Positions 12,541 to 23,850 are shown, counted from the stretch's first letter. The stretch is 64,000 nt of DNA from Niebla homalea (GCA_019925105.1 JAHGAU010000036.1:124001-188000); one strand, 5' to 3'. Program-made: numbers and translations. The notes: generated by a model not told the origin, from the sequence alone.

Positions 12541-13189
12541 AATTCGGGTGCTTACATTATAGCCTCCGCCGTTTAATTGTTAACGCAAGTATGATAAGGC
12601 TTTAAAAGAGAAATATAAATAATAGGGTAAATTCAATAAACAGTAGGGAGGAATAGGCGGTATGCCTACGTTTTAATTTTATTATTAATTCTGAAGGGTC
12701 TTATAAATCGGGGCGTAAGCTTCTTATTTAATTGCTTTAGCTTAAGGTTTTTAATATTCAGTATTATTAAATCACCGACGTTATATAACTTTAACTTATA
12801 TTTCTTATTATATGTTTTTAAGTCGATTTAATAATGCGGCGTTATCGGTCCGTTAGTGTTAATCGCATTTTATATAATATTTTAACTTTATCTTTTGCTA
12901 TAGGTATCTCCTCTTTTATAGGCCTATCCTTAAGTTTAAAATGAATATCTGGATTATAGTTATATATCGCTATAAAGGGGCTATAGTTTAAAGTTAAATA
13001 TTCCGAGTTTATATAAGTAAATTCGGTTAAAGGGAGTAGCCTTACCCAATTCGCCTATTTAAAGCTAACGAAAGTCCTTAAATACTATTTAAGGCCTTAA
13101 TTTTAACGCTTTATTTAATTATCCGTTTGCGGGTAGAAAGCGGTACTTAGTTTACGCTTTATCTTCACGTAATAACATACCGAACCTTA

Positions 13190-13410
13190 GAATTTACTGG
13201 TAAATAAAGACCCTTAATTAATCACGATTCTAGCCGGCGTACCATAGTATAGTACGATTTCTTCAAAGAAGAAATCCGTTAATATAGCGGTATCGATTTA
13301 TTTCGTAACGGGGAGGTATCTATATATCTTTATATACCTATCTATAATCATTAAAATCGAATTATAAACGCTGCCCTTAACCTTACTTACGGGCAAGCCG
13401 GTAATAAAGT
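13190..13410 (-). pseudogene. Gypsy integrase core, decayed
   Basis: The minus-strand translation reads NFITGLPVSKVKGS, ILMIIDRYIK, YRYLPVTK, FFFEEIVLYYGTPARIV. These match the DDE integrase core around its first and second acidic residues. At least one in-frame stop replaces a residue of the family consensus. Confidence 0.8.
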
Positions 13411-14739
13411 TTATACTGAATTCTTTCTAGGGTGCGGCCGGTTAAAGGAGTAAAGTAAGCTCGCCGTAAAGGCGGTGGCGCGGTGCCTTAATCCTTTGGT
13501 AAGTATCGCACGTTTTAACATAATCATTAACCTAAGCCTTTAAGCCGTCCCAATGATATTTACGGGTTAGGAGCTCGTAAGTTTTTTCGGCTCCAAAGTA
13601 GCCCGTTAGCGGGTCATTATGATACTTGCTAATCAGCTCTTTTTTAACCGCTTTATCCCGGGGGACGTATATACGGCCCTTATAAGTTATAAGGTTATTA
13701 AGATCGAGTTTCCAAGCATTACTATAACCTTGATGAAAATACGTTAACGTTACGCCATCGTCCTTAATCTTATATACGAACGTATCGTTAACCTATAAAT
13801 CCTTAATAAGTAACTTAATCGGCTTGGATTCTTTATAAGGCTTTTTAGGCAGTTGTTAAATCTCTTTTCGCGGGATAATAATTTAAATACCTTTTAAAGT
13901 AAGCAGTGGTTAACAACTAATAGCCACCGTCCGCCGGCGCTCTGTTGACTTATCGGACCAAAGTACAAGCTTATTCTGTAAGGTAAATAATAAGGTAATA
14001 TTGAAAGGTGAGACTCCTTTATAGTTTGGACGTCTCAATAAAAGATCAGCAAGGTTTATTTTGCCTTAACGATAAAACACTTTAAAGTTATAACTAATAA
14101 GTTTTAATGCTTACTTGGCCTAACGCGGGCTTAGCGCCGGCTATTTTATGAACCCCCAAAAGTTATTATAATCTATTTATACTTAAATAGCTTTAGGGTT
14201 CCCTTTTAAATAGTACCGTTATTACTTAAACGCCGCAACGATAACGAGGAGCTCTTGATCGTGCGTTTTATAATTCTGTTCGATAGGGGTTATTTTTCTG
14301 GATTAATACGTAATTAGGCGCCAGTAACCCTTCTTGAACTGCTAAGATAAGATGCCTGCGATAGTAAAATTGGATGTATCGGTCTTTATTTGTACCCCCG
14401 TTCTAGGTCAAAATAACGGAGTAATAGCGCGTTAATAAATGTCTCGCAAAGCCAACGGAACGCCGTATTAGCCATATTATTTTACTCCAGCGGGTTAGCC
14501 TTCTTCCCTTCCTTATTGCCCTTAAGTAAACTGATTAAGGGCTTAACTATCTTTAAATATTCATAAATAAAACGACGATAAAAATTTGTAAAGTTTAAAA
14601 AGACCTATACTTCCCGGTAGGTTTTTAGGGTAGGCCAGTCCTTAATAGTTTAAACACGCTTTTAATCCATCTGAATCCCTTTAGTGGAAACGATAAACCT
14701 TAAGAACTCTACTTAAATAATATTAAACTGGCATTTCTC

Positions 14740-15190
14740 AAGGTTAACGTAAAGCTGGAATTAATGAAGTCGCTTAAGGACCTACTGAATATAACGCCAG
14801 TAATCCGCCGGATTCTTATTGAATATTAAAATATCGTTTAGGTAGATTATATAAGTTATATCGATAAGGCCAGCAAGGGCACAGTTAATATAAGCTTAAA
14901 AGGTCGTTAAGGCATTAGCTAACCTAAACGGCATAATGAGATACTTAAAGTGGCCATAACGCATACGGAACGCCGTCTTTTATTTATCGCCGGACTTAAT
15001 CCGTAACCGGTAATAAATATCCTTAAAGTCTAACTTAATAAACCGTTTAAAGCCATTCAGCCGGTTGAAAGTCTTGGTAATTAAAGGTAATGGGTATCGA
15101 TTTTTAACTGTAACCGCATTTAACCTACGGTAATTAACATAGAGACGAAGGCCGCCGTCCTTCTTAAGTATAAAAAGGATCGGGGCGCTT
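14740..15190 (-). pseudogene. Gypsy reverse transcriptase, decayed
   Basis: The minus strand shows [49 protein letters not shown] and the active-site strand IIYLNDILIF near 14.83-14.85 kb. The second catalytic Asp of the YxDD box is Asn and several stops interrupt the frame. Confidence 0.85.
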
Positions 15191-16039
15191 GCGGGTAACG
15201 TTAAGTAACGAATTTAACCCCGGGTTATAACATCCTTAAGATACCGCCGGAGCTCCGTTAGCTTTACCTGAGATAGGTTATATAGGGGACCATATAATGG
15301 CTCTTTATTATCTAAGTTAATAGCGTAATCCCTTTGTTTTAATTTAGGTAGGGTACTAATTATATTATTGGAAAAAACATTTATATATTCACTTAACTCC
15401 CTCGGGACGCTCCGGCTAATAAAGTCTTTTACTATACCTATACGCGTTAAATTACCCTAAAAGATTCGCAGTACTTTTGAGCGCTCTGTCGTTACGTTAG
15501 CGTAAATGATTATAAAGACCTTATTGGTTTCCGTTAAACTCTAACCGAAATCATAAACGCTGTTAATCTGTAACTTACGAGAATTAACCTTAAAGCGTTA
15601 TTTATTTACCGCCGGATCGATCGTTATTTATAAAACGCGCAAAACTAATAAACCAAAAACCACGTCTAAACCTTCCTAATTAATAACGTAAAAGAGTGTT
15701 TCATATTGCTTCTATTGTCCTTAGTTATTAATTAAATAATACTACAATTAATAGGCGTTATAATAAAAGATTTGCTTATTATTAAGAAAAGCCGCCTACG
15801 GCAAAACGGCGGGGGTCAACTGTAAGTCTTACTGGACCGTATATGTTTATAAAATTAAATTTACTTAAGCTTTAGTATTAATTAATATACTTAATAACTA
15901 AGGATTATCCTGAAAACTCATCTAGCCCTTAATAATAAAAGCCGGGTATATTTTTAACTATCTCTTTATTAACTCCGACCCTAAAACGCCACCGGAGCTT
16001 TATCGTTTTTTAACGCGTTATCCTTTTTATGGGATTTTG

Positions 16040-16900
16040 CGCTTACTACTAAGACCTTATTTTATAAAATAGTAAAGCAATCGGATACATAATAGCCCTT
16101 TCCGTGGTATATATAATACTTAACGTTCTTATTTACTTTAAGGGCGGTATTAAAGTTTTCAGGTATAGCCTTACGCTTTTAACCGCGAGAATCAATTTTG
16201 GTAAAGGTACGCGCCGGCTTCAAGCCGTCGGAACCAGGTTTAAATACCCTATTTTTAAGGGATTTACCCTTATTAACTTTCTAACCACCACTAATAATAC
16301 GCTCTAAATTATTCTCCTATATAATCGCCGCCGTTACGATATCGTCCCGGGTTCTTGGTACTTTATTAGTTACGAGGATTTTAATTTTAAACTCCGGTAA
16401 AAGCTTCATAAAGAATATATAAGTATAAAACTTATTTAACAGTAATAATAAGTCCTCTTTTATGGTTTTTAAAGTACTACGGAACTACGCTACCTTTTAG
16501 TTAAAGCGTTACTTAACATCCTTAAACCGTTTATAATAAGTGAGCCAGCGGTTCTCCGGATTAATTATTAAGTTTAAGAGCTTATCCTTAAGCTCTTAAT
16601 AACTTATTTTATTGATTTCCTCGTCCGGTAAGTTAAAGATTTTATGAGAGATAAACTTTAAATAAAAAACTACCTTTTTTCTCTCGGTAAAGAAGTACTT
16701 AGGATAAAGCATAAATTGTTTCTTTAAGTTAATAAACCACGTTTAATACTCACCCTTAAACTTGTTTTGGTATAACTTAAGCCTTTCCGGATGAAAAAAC
16801 TTACCTTTACGGGGTAGGATAAAAGCCGCTAGCGAGGCGCCGTTAACATAAAGCTCAGCAGTAGGGTTAACGCAGGAAAAAGTCCCGAAACGCGAACCCT
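16040..16900 (-). pseudogene. Gypsy gag, decayed
   Basis: The minus-strand frame shows WFINLKKQF, ERKKVVFYLKF, LPDEEINKI, then NRWLTYYKRF and a C-terminal remnant of a CCHC knuckle with Cys partly lost. Many TAA/TAG codons stand where Gln or Trp is expected. Confidence 0.65.
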
Positions 16901-17175
16901 CATACTACGCGCTAACGCGGCTAAATATATACTCCTAATAAGCATAATTCTCGGCCTTAAGCCGGTTAACTTTAAACTATAGTTCCAGAAGTTGGGCTTA
17001 TTAAGCCGCAGTATTATAGCGGCGTTCTGCCGCTTCAATCTACTTAGCTATAATAAAAAGGTTCTCAACCGAAAAGCGAATATCGCCTTCTTATTCTAAG
17101 GTTTATTAAGTTAATTGAGTATCCATTACGACGGTAACGTCGGGCCTTCTCCTTAATAAAAAAGAAGAATTAGAA

Positions 17176-17508
17176 TATTAAATTAACTCCGTTAACGGTA
17201 CGCCGGCGGGACTAATAAAGGTAAATATAGAAGACGTAACGTTATAGTCTAGATACTTAAGTACCACTTTAATAAGTAGATTAATAATAAGATTAATTTT
17301 TAAGGAACTCAGAAAGAACTGAAGCATAGCCTTTACTTAAAGTAAAGGTAATGACTACCCCGCTTTACGCCTATTAAGCTACGGCTCATGAATGACGCAT
17401 ACTAAGGCCGTTGCTAAGGCCTTTTGCCAAGGCCTAACGGCCTACCTTGGCGCAGCAGTATGGCGCACCACTGTAGCGCCGGCGCAGAGGTGGCGCTAGC
17501 TGCTAACA
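17176..17508 (-). repeat. Gypsy LTR (5' LTR in element orientation)
   Basis: Begins TATTAA, a mutated TGTTAG, and ends GCTAACA. Its interior-facing half is mutated and its outer ~110 bp is intact, the mirror image of the LTR at 9859-10191. Confidence 0.92.
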
Positions 17509-17513
17509 GGGAT

Positions 17514-17631
17514 ATACGGCCAGGTAATAAGATATATATATATTATAAGAATATTTTAATATTATTTATATAACGGTTTAATAATACTTTATATTTATAA
17601 TATTATTATTATGCTTATACCTAGGTTAATA
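17514..17631 (-). repeat. Copia left LTR, inner half (heavily RIP-mutated)
   Basis: Last 118 bp of the split copia LTR; it aligns without gaps to 25172-25289. The differences are transitions with T/A here and C/G in the right copy. Together with 9750-9858 it sums to 227 bp, the same as the right LTR. Confidence 0.9.
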
Positions 17632-17645
17632 TATCCCCTTAAAAT
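17632..17645 (-). other. Polypurine tract of copia element
   Basis: TATCCCCTTAAAAT on the plus strand, hence a purine run with AAGGGGATA on the coding strand, directly inside the left (3') LTR. Confidence 0.6.
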
Positions 17646-18879
17646 TATTATTTAATAATAATCCTGGATATTTTTATATAGTTATTTTTTTTATTATAAT
17701 CGAGCTTATTAATAAACCGAGAAACTTATATAAAAAAGGATATATTTTTTAAAAAGTTAAAGTTTTAATAAAAAAATTAATAACCCGGAGAACAATAATA
17801 ATAATAAAACTTTAATATATTAATTAATTCCGGAGCTTTATATTTACTTAATAAAACTTTAAATTTTATTTTATATAATATTATTAAGTAATTATTATTA
17901 AATATACGTTAAAAAAAAGTTATAAATCGAAAAAATTATAAAAATAAGGGAACCCGGAAAAATTATTATATACCCGGTTTATAATCGTAATTTTTTAAGA
18001 ATTAAATCTTTTAAAAACGACGTTTCCGGGGTTTTATTAAGTTATATTACGATATAAGGTTTTCCCGGGGTTTATTATTTTTAAGGTTTAAAAGTTTAAT
18101 AAATTCTTTATATTTTTATAATAATAAAGGCTTTATAAAACCGTTTATTAATATTTTTATTATAAATATATACTTAATATTAATCATTTTCTTTTAATAT
18201 TCTTATCGTAATTAATAATAATATATATTTATATAACGGAGTTTTATTATAAATTATAAGTTTATCCTTTAAATTATACGGATTATTTAAGTATTATTAT
18301 ATTTAATCTTTAATAAATAAAATAAATTTAATATAATTAATTTAAAGAAATAATTTTATTATATAAGCTTTTTTATTATAAAAGCAAAATTAGAAAATTT
18401 AACTTTAATAAAGCTTATTATTACCGTTTTTTACTTTATTACTTTTTAATCGATTAAACCTTTAAAAAGCTTAAAAATATAACCTTATAAACTATACTAT
18501 ATCTCTATATTATTAATAAAGGATACGTTAAATAAAACTATAAATATAATATAAAGATCTTTAATACGCCCGTTATAAATAATTATATAGTACTTTATAT
18601 AAGCAAAATATTAATATAATATTTATATAATTAATTCCTAATAATATTATAACGGATTTATAAGGAACTTAGATAGCTTTAAGGTTAAGAAAACTATATT
18701 TATTTTTATTATTATAATAATAAAGTTAATTAAGTTAATAAACTATTCATATACGTAAATCTTTTAAGGTATTACTTAATCGGTATTCTTAATAAATATA
18801 TTAATATTATATAAAGGTACTTTAAGAGCTCGGTTTATTATTATAATATTAAATTTAACCGTAAGCTTACTAATATAAT

Positions 18880-20015
18880 TATCTTAATATAAACGGATTT
18901 AATAAGTTAATTTATTTTATATTATTTTTATACTTAAGAATTATTTAAGTTTATTTAAATTTCTTATTTTATATTTTTAAAAAAAATTAACTTTAAAAGT
19001 TATTAACTTTTTAATTATTCTCTTAATTATAAATAATAATAATATTATTTACGAAAAAGAAAATTATTATATAATTATTAATAAAGAAACATTTAATTTC
19101 CGGGACCTATTTTAAATTTAAATTTATTAATATTTATAAGAAATTCCGGAATTATAATATTAATAATTATTTTAATTTATATAAAGCTTAAAGCAGGAGA
19201 AATAAGACTTTACCTTTATACTTTTCCGGTGATTTAATATATATAGGTTTATCTATATTATTATTAATAAACGTATTAACAATATTTTACTATTTTATTT
19301 CCAAATCGAATATAACTATAATAATTATAAATACTCTTAAGACTCGTATTGTTAAAATAACGGTAAATATATTTTATTTAGTCTTTTATAAATTATTTTT
19401 TATATAAAGCTTTACTTTATACTTTATAAGATATTCTTTATTATTAAATTTATACTTAAATATTTAAATAATTAAGATAGGTGTTTTACTCGCTTTTTCC
19501 GTATAATTAAGTGGGATTTCTTTCTATATTTTTTTTACCCTAAGTAAGTTAAGTTTTATTTTAATTATTAATTTAAAACCCGCGGTATACGGATATCTTA
19601 ATATATAATAATAGTATTTTAGCTTAAAAAGTAAAATATTACGGTAAAATATACTTTTAATTATTAATTTTAATAAATAAAAAGATAGTTTATTATTTTT
19701 ATAAAGCTTAAATAATAATAAAAAAACAGTAAATACTATATAATATAATAGCTTTAAACCGTTTTTAATTAAATTAAGAACTATAATATAACTTATTTTC
19801 TTTATACTTCGTCCGGTCCTTTTTTTTTTTTTAATAATATTATCCATATTAAAGTCCGATTTATTATTATCTTTCTTTTTAAGCTTTAAAATAAACTTTA
19901 AAGTGGATAAAACGCCACCTTTATTACCGTTATTATTACTTCCCCCGGAATTATTACCGTTATTATTATTACTTTTAACGTTATCCTTATTTATAGAGTT
20001 ATAGTTTATAAACAC
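18880..20015 (-). pseudogene. Copia integrase C-terminus to reverse transcriptase, decayed
   Basis: An open stretch at 19524-20015 is Asn/Lys-rich only because RIP turned most codons AT-rich; it contains KKKKRTGRSIKKISYIIVLN, which resembles the integrase-RT linker and RT start. Further along, near 19.04 kb, FVNNIIIIYN stands where the YVDD strand is expected. It should not be read as a real low-complexity protein. Confidence 0.65.
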
Positions 20016-21176
20016 TAAAATTAATAAAGAAAAATATAATTATTATTATTCTTTATATTCTTTTAAAGGTCTTATCCCGGTAATTCCGTTTTATTTATTT
20101 TTTTTATCTTTTTTATTATTAATTATTATTATAAAATATATAATATTTATTAATAAGATTTTAAAGAATAATTTATTCTTAATTTAAATTATATTAATTT
20201 TACTTACTTTATAGAATTTTTTCTTATCAAAGAAAACGTTTTAAATATAAATAACTTTTCTTTAATTAAGTATTTAAATATTATAAATATTAATAATATA
20301 ATAATTAACGAGGAAACCAATATATATTCCTAATACGAGCTTTTCTTTCCTTAAGATAAACTTATTAAATAAATAGGCCTTATAATTATATTATTTTAAA
20401 TATTAAAAATTTAACTTTAAATTTATAACTTTCTTAAATAATATAGCCTATAAATACTTTTTTATTAATATTCAATTTATAAGGAAACCGGCTATTTATA
20501 TAATTTATAGCCATAAGAATTAAAGTAGATTTACTTATAATCTTATTACCCGTACTTTAATAATAAGTAATTTACCCTTCCGTTCTAAATATCCGTTTTA
20601 TATTATAATATTTAATATTAACGGCTTAAAGGTAATATTAAGCTTATTAATAAAATTATTAAATTCAGATCTTAATAATATTTTATTATTTAATCGAATA
20701 AAAACTTTATTATAATAAAATTAGGTTTTAATCGTTTTAATAACTTTCCGTAAAATATTATTTACTTTTAACTTATATTTATAAATATATATTATTTAAA
20801 AATTGTATTTAGAATAACCGATATATAATACCTATTAATTACGGTTTATTATAATACTTATTTATATAAGATCGTAAATAATTCAAAAGAAAAATATTAA
20901 TAAAGTCTTTACTTTATATAATAACCTTAATATAATTTAATAAGCCTTTAATAAAGTATAAACTTTATAATTACTTATCTTTAAAACCTTTTTTTTATCT
21001 ATAATCTTTATCCTTTTAATTATTCCTATAAAATATTAAATAAAATCATTATTAATATAAGTAAGGAACTAATATTATTCTGCTATTATTCTTAACTTTA
21101 TTAATAACTTTATTAATCGTTTTAAGATAACTTTATTAATTATAAAAGTATTATTAATATTTTATTATTTAATATT

Positions 21177-21320
21177 TGTTAGCGCCTATACGCACCCCGC
21201 AGGGGTGGCCCTTAGGGCCTAACACCCCTTATATGGTAATAGTGGCTTACCCCTAAGCGCTATTACCTGCCCAGGTTAGCTACTTTTACCCTGGTGGCCG
21301 AGTGGTTATCCGTCTTAACA
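21177..21320 (+). repeat. TRIM-like element, left LTR
   Basis: 144 bp, TGTTAG to TTAACA. It contains the palindromes CCCCGCAGGGG and GGCCCTTAGGGCC and the hairpin GTAATAG...CTATTAC. The A-box-like TGGCCGAGTGG lies 16 bp from its end. Confidence 0.88.
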
Positions 21321-21329
21321 TTGTAATAG

Positions 21330-21357
21330 CGCACTTAGGGGTGGTACACCCCCTAAG
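21330..21357 (+). repeat. Perfect hairpin next to left LTR of TRIM-like element
   Basis: CACTTAGGGG pairs with CCCCTAAGTG (10 bp) around a TGGTACAC loop. It sits inside a larger stem CGTCTT (21311-21316) with AAGACG (21394-21399) that spans the LTR/interior junction, a position typical of packaging or priming structures. Confidence 0.7.
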
Positions 21358-21583
21358 TGAATATATAGGGGCAGGTGGCGGTTCGATTCTCGGAAGACGT
21401 AAGCCTTTTCTGCACTTCTCAGAAAAACCGGGTAAGTAAAATACCTAGCGTAAAACCCGTAACGGCCTTAAACTAGTGGATTTAGGGGCCGGAACGCCCG
21501 AAAACTACCGAAACGTAGGCTAAAAGCGAGTTAATAAAGTATAAATAACCCTAAAACTTCAAAAGTAAGCCTAAGTTAATAAG

Positions 21584-21929
21584 TGTTAGCAGCTAGCGCC
21601 ATCTCTGCGCCGGCGCCACAGTGGTGCGCCATACTGCTGCGCCAAGGTAGGCCGTTAGGCCTTAGCAAAGGGCCTTGGCAAAGGGCCTTGGCAACGGCCT
21701 TGGTATGCGTTATTCATGAGCCGTAGCTTAATAGGCGTAAAGCGGGGTAGTTATCACTTTTACCTTAAGTAAAGATTATGCCCTAGTTCTTTCTGAGTTC
21801 TTTAAGAATTAATCTTATTACCAATTTACTTATTAAAGTGGTACTTAAGTATCCAGACCGTAACGTCACGTCTTCTACACCTACCTTTACTAGTCCCGCC
21901 GGCGTGCCGCCAGCGGAGTCAGTCTAACA
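21584..21929 (+). mobile_element. Solo gypsy LTR, inverted relative to the full-length gypsy copy
   Basis: 346 bp, TGTTAG to CTAACA, flanked by ATAAG at 21579-21583 and 21930-21934. It is the reverse complement of the 333-bp gypsy LTR. The extra length comes mainly from a short duplication of GGGCCTTGGCAAA near 21,665-21,695. It is less mutated than the full-length copy. It arose by LTR-LTR recombination inside the TRIM-like element. Confidence 0.9.
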
Positions 21930-22142
21930 ATAAGTTCTTTGCGGGTAACGAGTACCCCACAGGGGGGCTCGTGCGTAAAACGTAATACTTTAAGTGGACC
22001 GGTTAGGTACCCTCCGGGGATCGGCTTGAATGCGGGATTTTCGAGTGCGGGCCCTGCGGGGACCGGCTTAACTGCGGGTCTTTGGTGGTCCGGGTGCCCT
22101 TCCACTGTTGGGTATCTGGTCCTAAAGGGCCGGCTGGGTTAT

Positions 22143-22290
22143 GCCCTTGCGGGGGCCTCTGAACCCGAAAAGTGGGTCATGCCTTGCGGGGCCTCTGAAC
22201 CCGAAAAGTGGGTCATGCCTTGCGGGGCCTCTAAACCCGAAAAGTGGGCCATGCCTTGCGGGGCCTCTGAGCCTTTCAAGTGCGGTACCC
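22143..22290 (+). repeat. 36-bp tandem repeat in TRIM-like element
   Basis: Units start at about 22141, 22179, 22215 and 22251 with TGCCTTGCGGGGCCTCTGAA followed by CCCGAAAAGTGGG. Units differ by a few transitions. Open frames through it are by-products of the 36-bp (12-codon) period. Confidence 0.85.
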
Positions 22291-22299
22291 TTGCGGGGG

Positions 22300-22700
22300 A
22301 CCGACTCAACCCCGGAACATGCCCTTGCGGGGGCCTCTGAGTCCAAAGTGGTCACCCCCTGCGGGGGCTCTCACCACTACCGGTAGGTGATCCCCACAGG
22401 GGCTCTCACTGAAACCTGAAGTCCGGTGCCCTGCGGGGGCCGACTTCACCTTGGAGCGCGGTACCCTATGGGGGACCGGCTTAACCTCGGGACATGCCCT
22501 TGCGGGGGCCTCTGAGCCCTACCGAGTGCGACACCCTGCGGGGGTCAACTTACCCTGAAGTACGGTGCCCTGCGGGGGTCGGCTTCACCCTGGAACGCGG
22601 TGCCCTGCGGGGACCGGCTCAACCCACCGGTAAATAATCCCCATAGGGGCTCTCACTGGATACCGAAGTCGGGCCTTGCGGGGCCTCCAGCCTGGGGTAA
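22300..22700 (+). repeat. Dispersed CCCTGCGGGG palindromic boxes
   Basis: CCCTGCGGGG, CCTTGCGGGG or CCCCATAGGGG recurs about every 35-60 bp between CTCTGA, CGGCTTCACC and CGGCTCAACC spacers. Each box is a short GC hairpin, and the same box type is in the LTR. Confidence 0.7.
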
Positions 22701-22763
22701 CCCCCCAGAGGCGTGGTTTAATAGGCTATACACTCGGGGACGAATATATAGGAGGGGAAGTAA

Positions 22764-22907
22764 TATTAACGTTTATACGTACCCCGCAGGGGTGGCCCTT
22801 AGGGCCTAACACCCTTTATATGGTAATAGCGGCTTATCCCTAAGCGCTATTACCTGCCCAGGTTAGCTACTTTTGCCCTGGTAGCCGAGTGGTTATCCGT
22901 CCTAACA
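22764..22907 (+). repeat. TRIM-like element, right LTR
   Basis: 144 bp, TATTAA (mutated TGTTAG) to CCTAACA. It holds the hairpin GGTAATAGCG...GCTATTACC (22822-22854) and the A-box match TAGCCGAGTGG. Confidence 0.88.
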
Positions 22908-23092
22908 ATATTATTTTTAAAAACGTAAAGATTACCGGTATATTTTAATAATATTATAAGCTATCCTTTATAAATAAATATATATTCTTATTATTTAAAA
23001 TATATATTTTTTTACTTAAGAATACTATTAAATAAATAATTTATTATAAAGTTTAAAATATAAATTATTTTTATAAATATAATTTTAACCTT

Positions 23093-23631
23093 CATCAGCA
23101 AATCTGCGACCTGCTCGGAGCGAGTGAATAAAAAAAAATGGATTTATTCATTCAGACCGCTCGTAAATTACTTATGAGTATCCAGGGAAACTTATAAGCG
23201 CTCCAAGCGGTCTTAAGCGGGTAAAAAAAAGTTAGAAATAAAAACGTTTAAAACGGTAAAATAATGATTTTTATTTTTTATAAATTTTTTTATTTAAGTT
23301 TTCTTAACAGCGGATATTACCGTTACCCCCCCTATAAACCGTAATATTCAATGTTTTTTAAAATTAATTATAAATTTAAGTTTTTTAACTAAAAGTTACC
23401 CTGGTAGCTAATAATTTACCCTTAAAAGGGGGATAATTAAAGGGGGTAATTTAATTAAAAAAACGTTAAGTTAAAAAAAAAGTAAAACTTATAAGAATCC
23501 AAGAAACTTACGAGTAAACCGGATACTCGTAAACGCTTAAAAGCTTAGCGAAAGGGGATATAAGTTTAACCTGCTTAATTTACTCGCTTATACTCGGAGT
23601 GCTTATATACTGGTTCACAAATTTGCAGATG
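23093..23631. mobile_element. Possible TIR (MITE-like) insertion within copia
   Basis: CATCAGCAAATCTGCGACC at the left end and, inverted, CATCTGCAAATTTGTGAAC at the right end form imperfect inverted termini of about 19 bp. The ~540 bp between them interrupts the copia protease-region frame and has locally higher GC, with an inner hairpin GAGCGAGTGAATAAA/TTTATTCATTC. No clear target duplication was found, so the limits are uncertain. Confidence 0.4.
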
Positions 23632-23639
23632 TTTCCCTT

Positions 23640-23850
23640 AATAGGCTTATTAACGTAAAAAATAATACTTTTATATATTTTAACTTTATTATTATTAATA
23701 CTTATAATAATAATATTATTTTCGTTATTTACTTTTTTAATAAAGTGGTTTTTTATAATATTATTATAAATATAAATTATAAAACCGTTATTTATAATCC
23801 AGAACGATTGAAAATTTATATTTCTTAAGATAGTAAAAGCTTTATATTTA
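23640..23850 (-). pseudogene. Copia aspartic protease, decayed
   Basis: The minus frame reads SFWIINNGFIIYIYNN, then FIKKVNNENNIIII and NNNKVKIY. This fits copia protease W-I-x-D-S-G-A-(T/S) with D and S turned to N. The frame then runs into the inserted sequence at 23631. Confidence 0.65.

Larger units (their letters stand above)
9859..17508 (-). mobile_element. Ty3/gypsy chromovirus LTR retrotransposon, RIP-degraded
   Basis: A 7,650-bp element inserted in the copia left LTR, with 333-bp LTRs at 9859-10191 and 17176-17508 and the target duplication GGGAT at 9854-9858 and 17509-17513. Coding is on the minus strand, with many stops. Gag lies at about 16.0-17.0 kb with a decayed zinc knuckle (YHGKGYYVSDC) near 16.1 kb. 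Reverse transcriptase at about 14.74-15.19 kb shows [17 protein letters not shown] and IIYLNDILIF (YLDD mutated to YLND). Integrase at about 13.19-13.41 kb shows NFITGLP, IDRYIK and YGTPARIV. A chromodomain at about 12.37-12.54 kb shows EEKWVVKKII and a WVPEADL end. The order gag-RT-IN-chromodomain defines a chromovirus. The purine tract AAAGGGGGAGA next to the LTR at 10192-10208 confirms orientation. Confidence 0.9.
21177..22907 (+). mobile_element. Non-autonomous, TRIM-like LTR element, GC-rich and structured
   Basis: A 1,731-bp insertion in the copia interior, flanked by the duplication ATATT (21172-21176 and 22908-22912). Its two 144-bp LTRs (21177-21320 and 22764-22907) have TGTTA/TAACA termini. 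A purine tract AGGAGGGGAAG at 22750-22760 sits just inside the right LTR, so the element is in plus orientation. The interior (about 1.09 kb without the solo LTR) has no plausible protein: it holds palindromic CCCTGCGGGG boxes, a 36-bp tandem array and long hairpins. At the LTR/interior junction TGGCCGAGTGG (21295-21305) matches a Pol III A box and GGTTCGATTCT (21380-21390) a B box. Its termini resemble those of the gypsy LTR, so that element could supply enzymes; this is inference. Confidence 0.82.

Noticed and set aside
19524..20015. 163-codon Asn/Lys-rich open frame (-)
   Set aside because: It is RIP-mutated copia polyprotein; low-complexity Asn/Lys/Ile content comes from A/T conversion, and stops flank it.
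21288..21400. Possible tRNA gene
   Set aside because: A- and B-box matches are good, but neither acceptor nor T-stem pairs properly and the second LTR copy lacks the B box. Kept as Pol III-like motifs only.
21939..22340. 133-codon open frame (+) with ASEPEKWVMPCG repeats
   Set aside because: The repeats reflect a 36-bp DNA period in the TRIM-like element; other frames are equally open and no start context or homology supports a protein.
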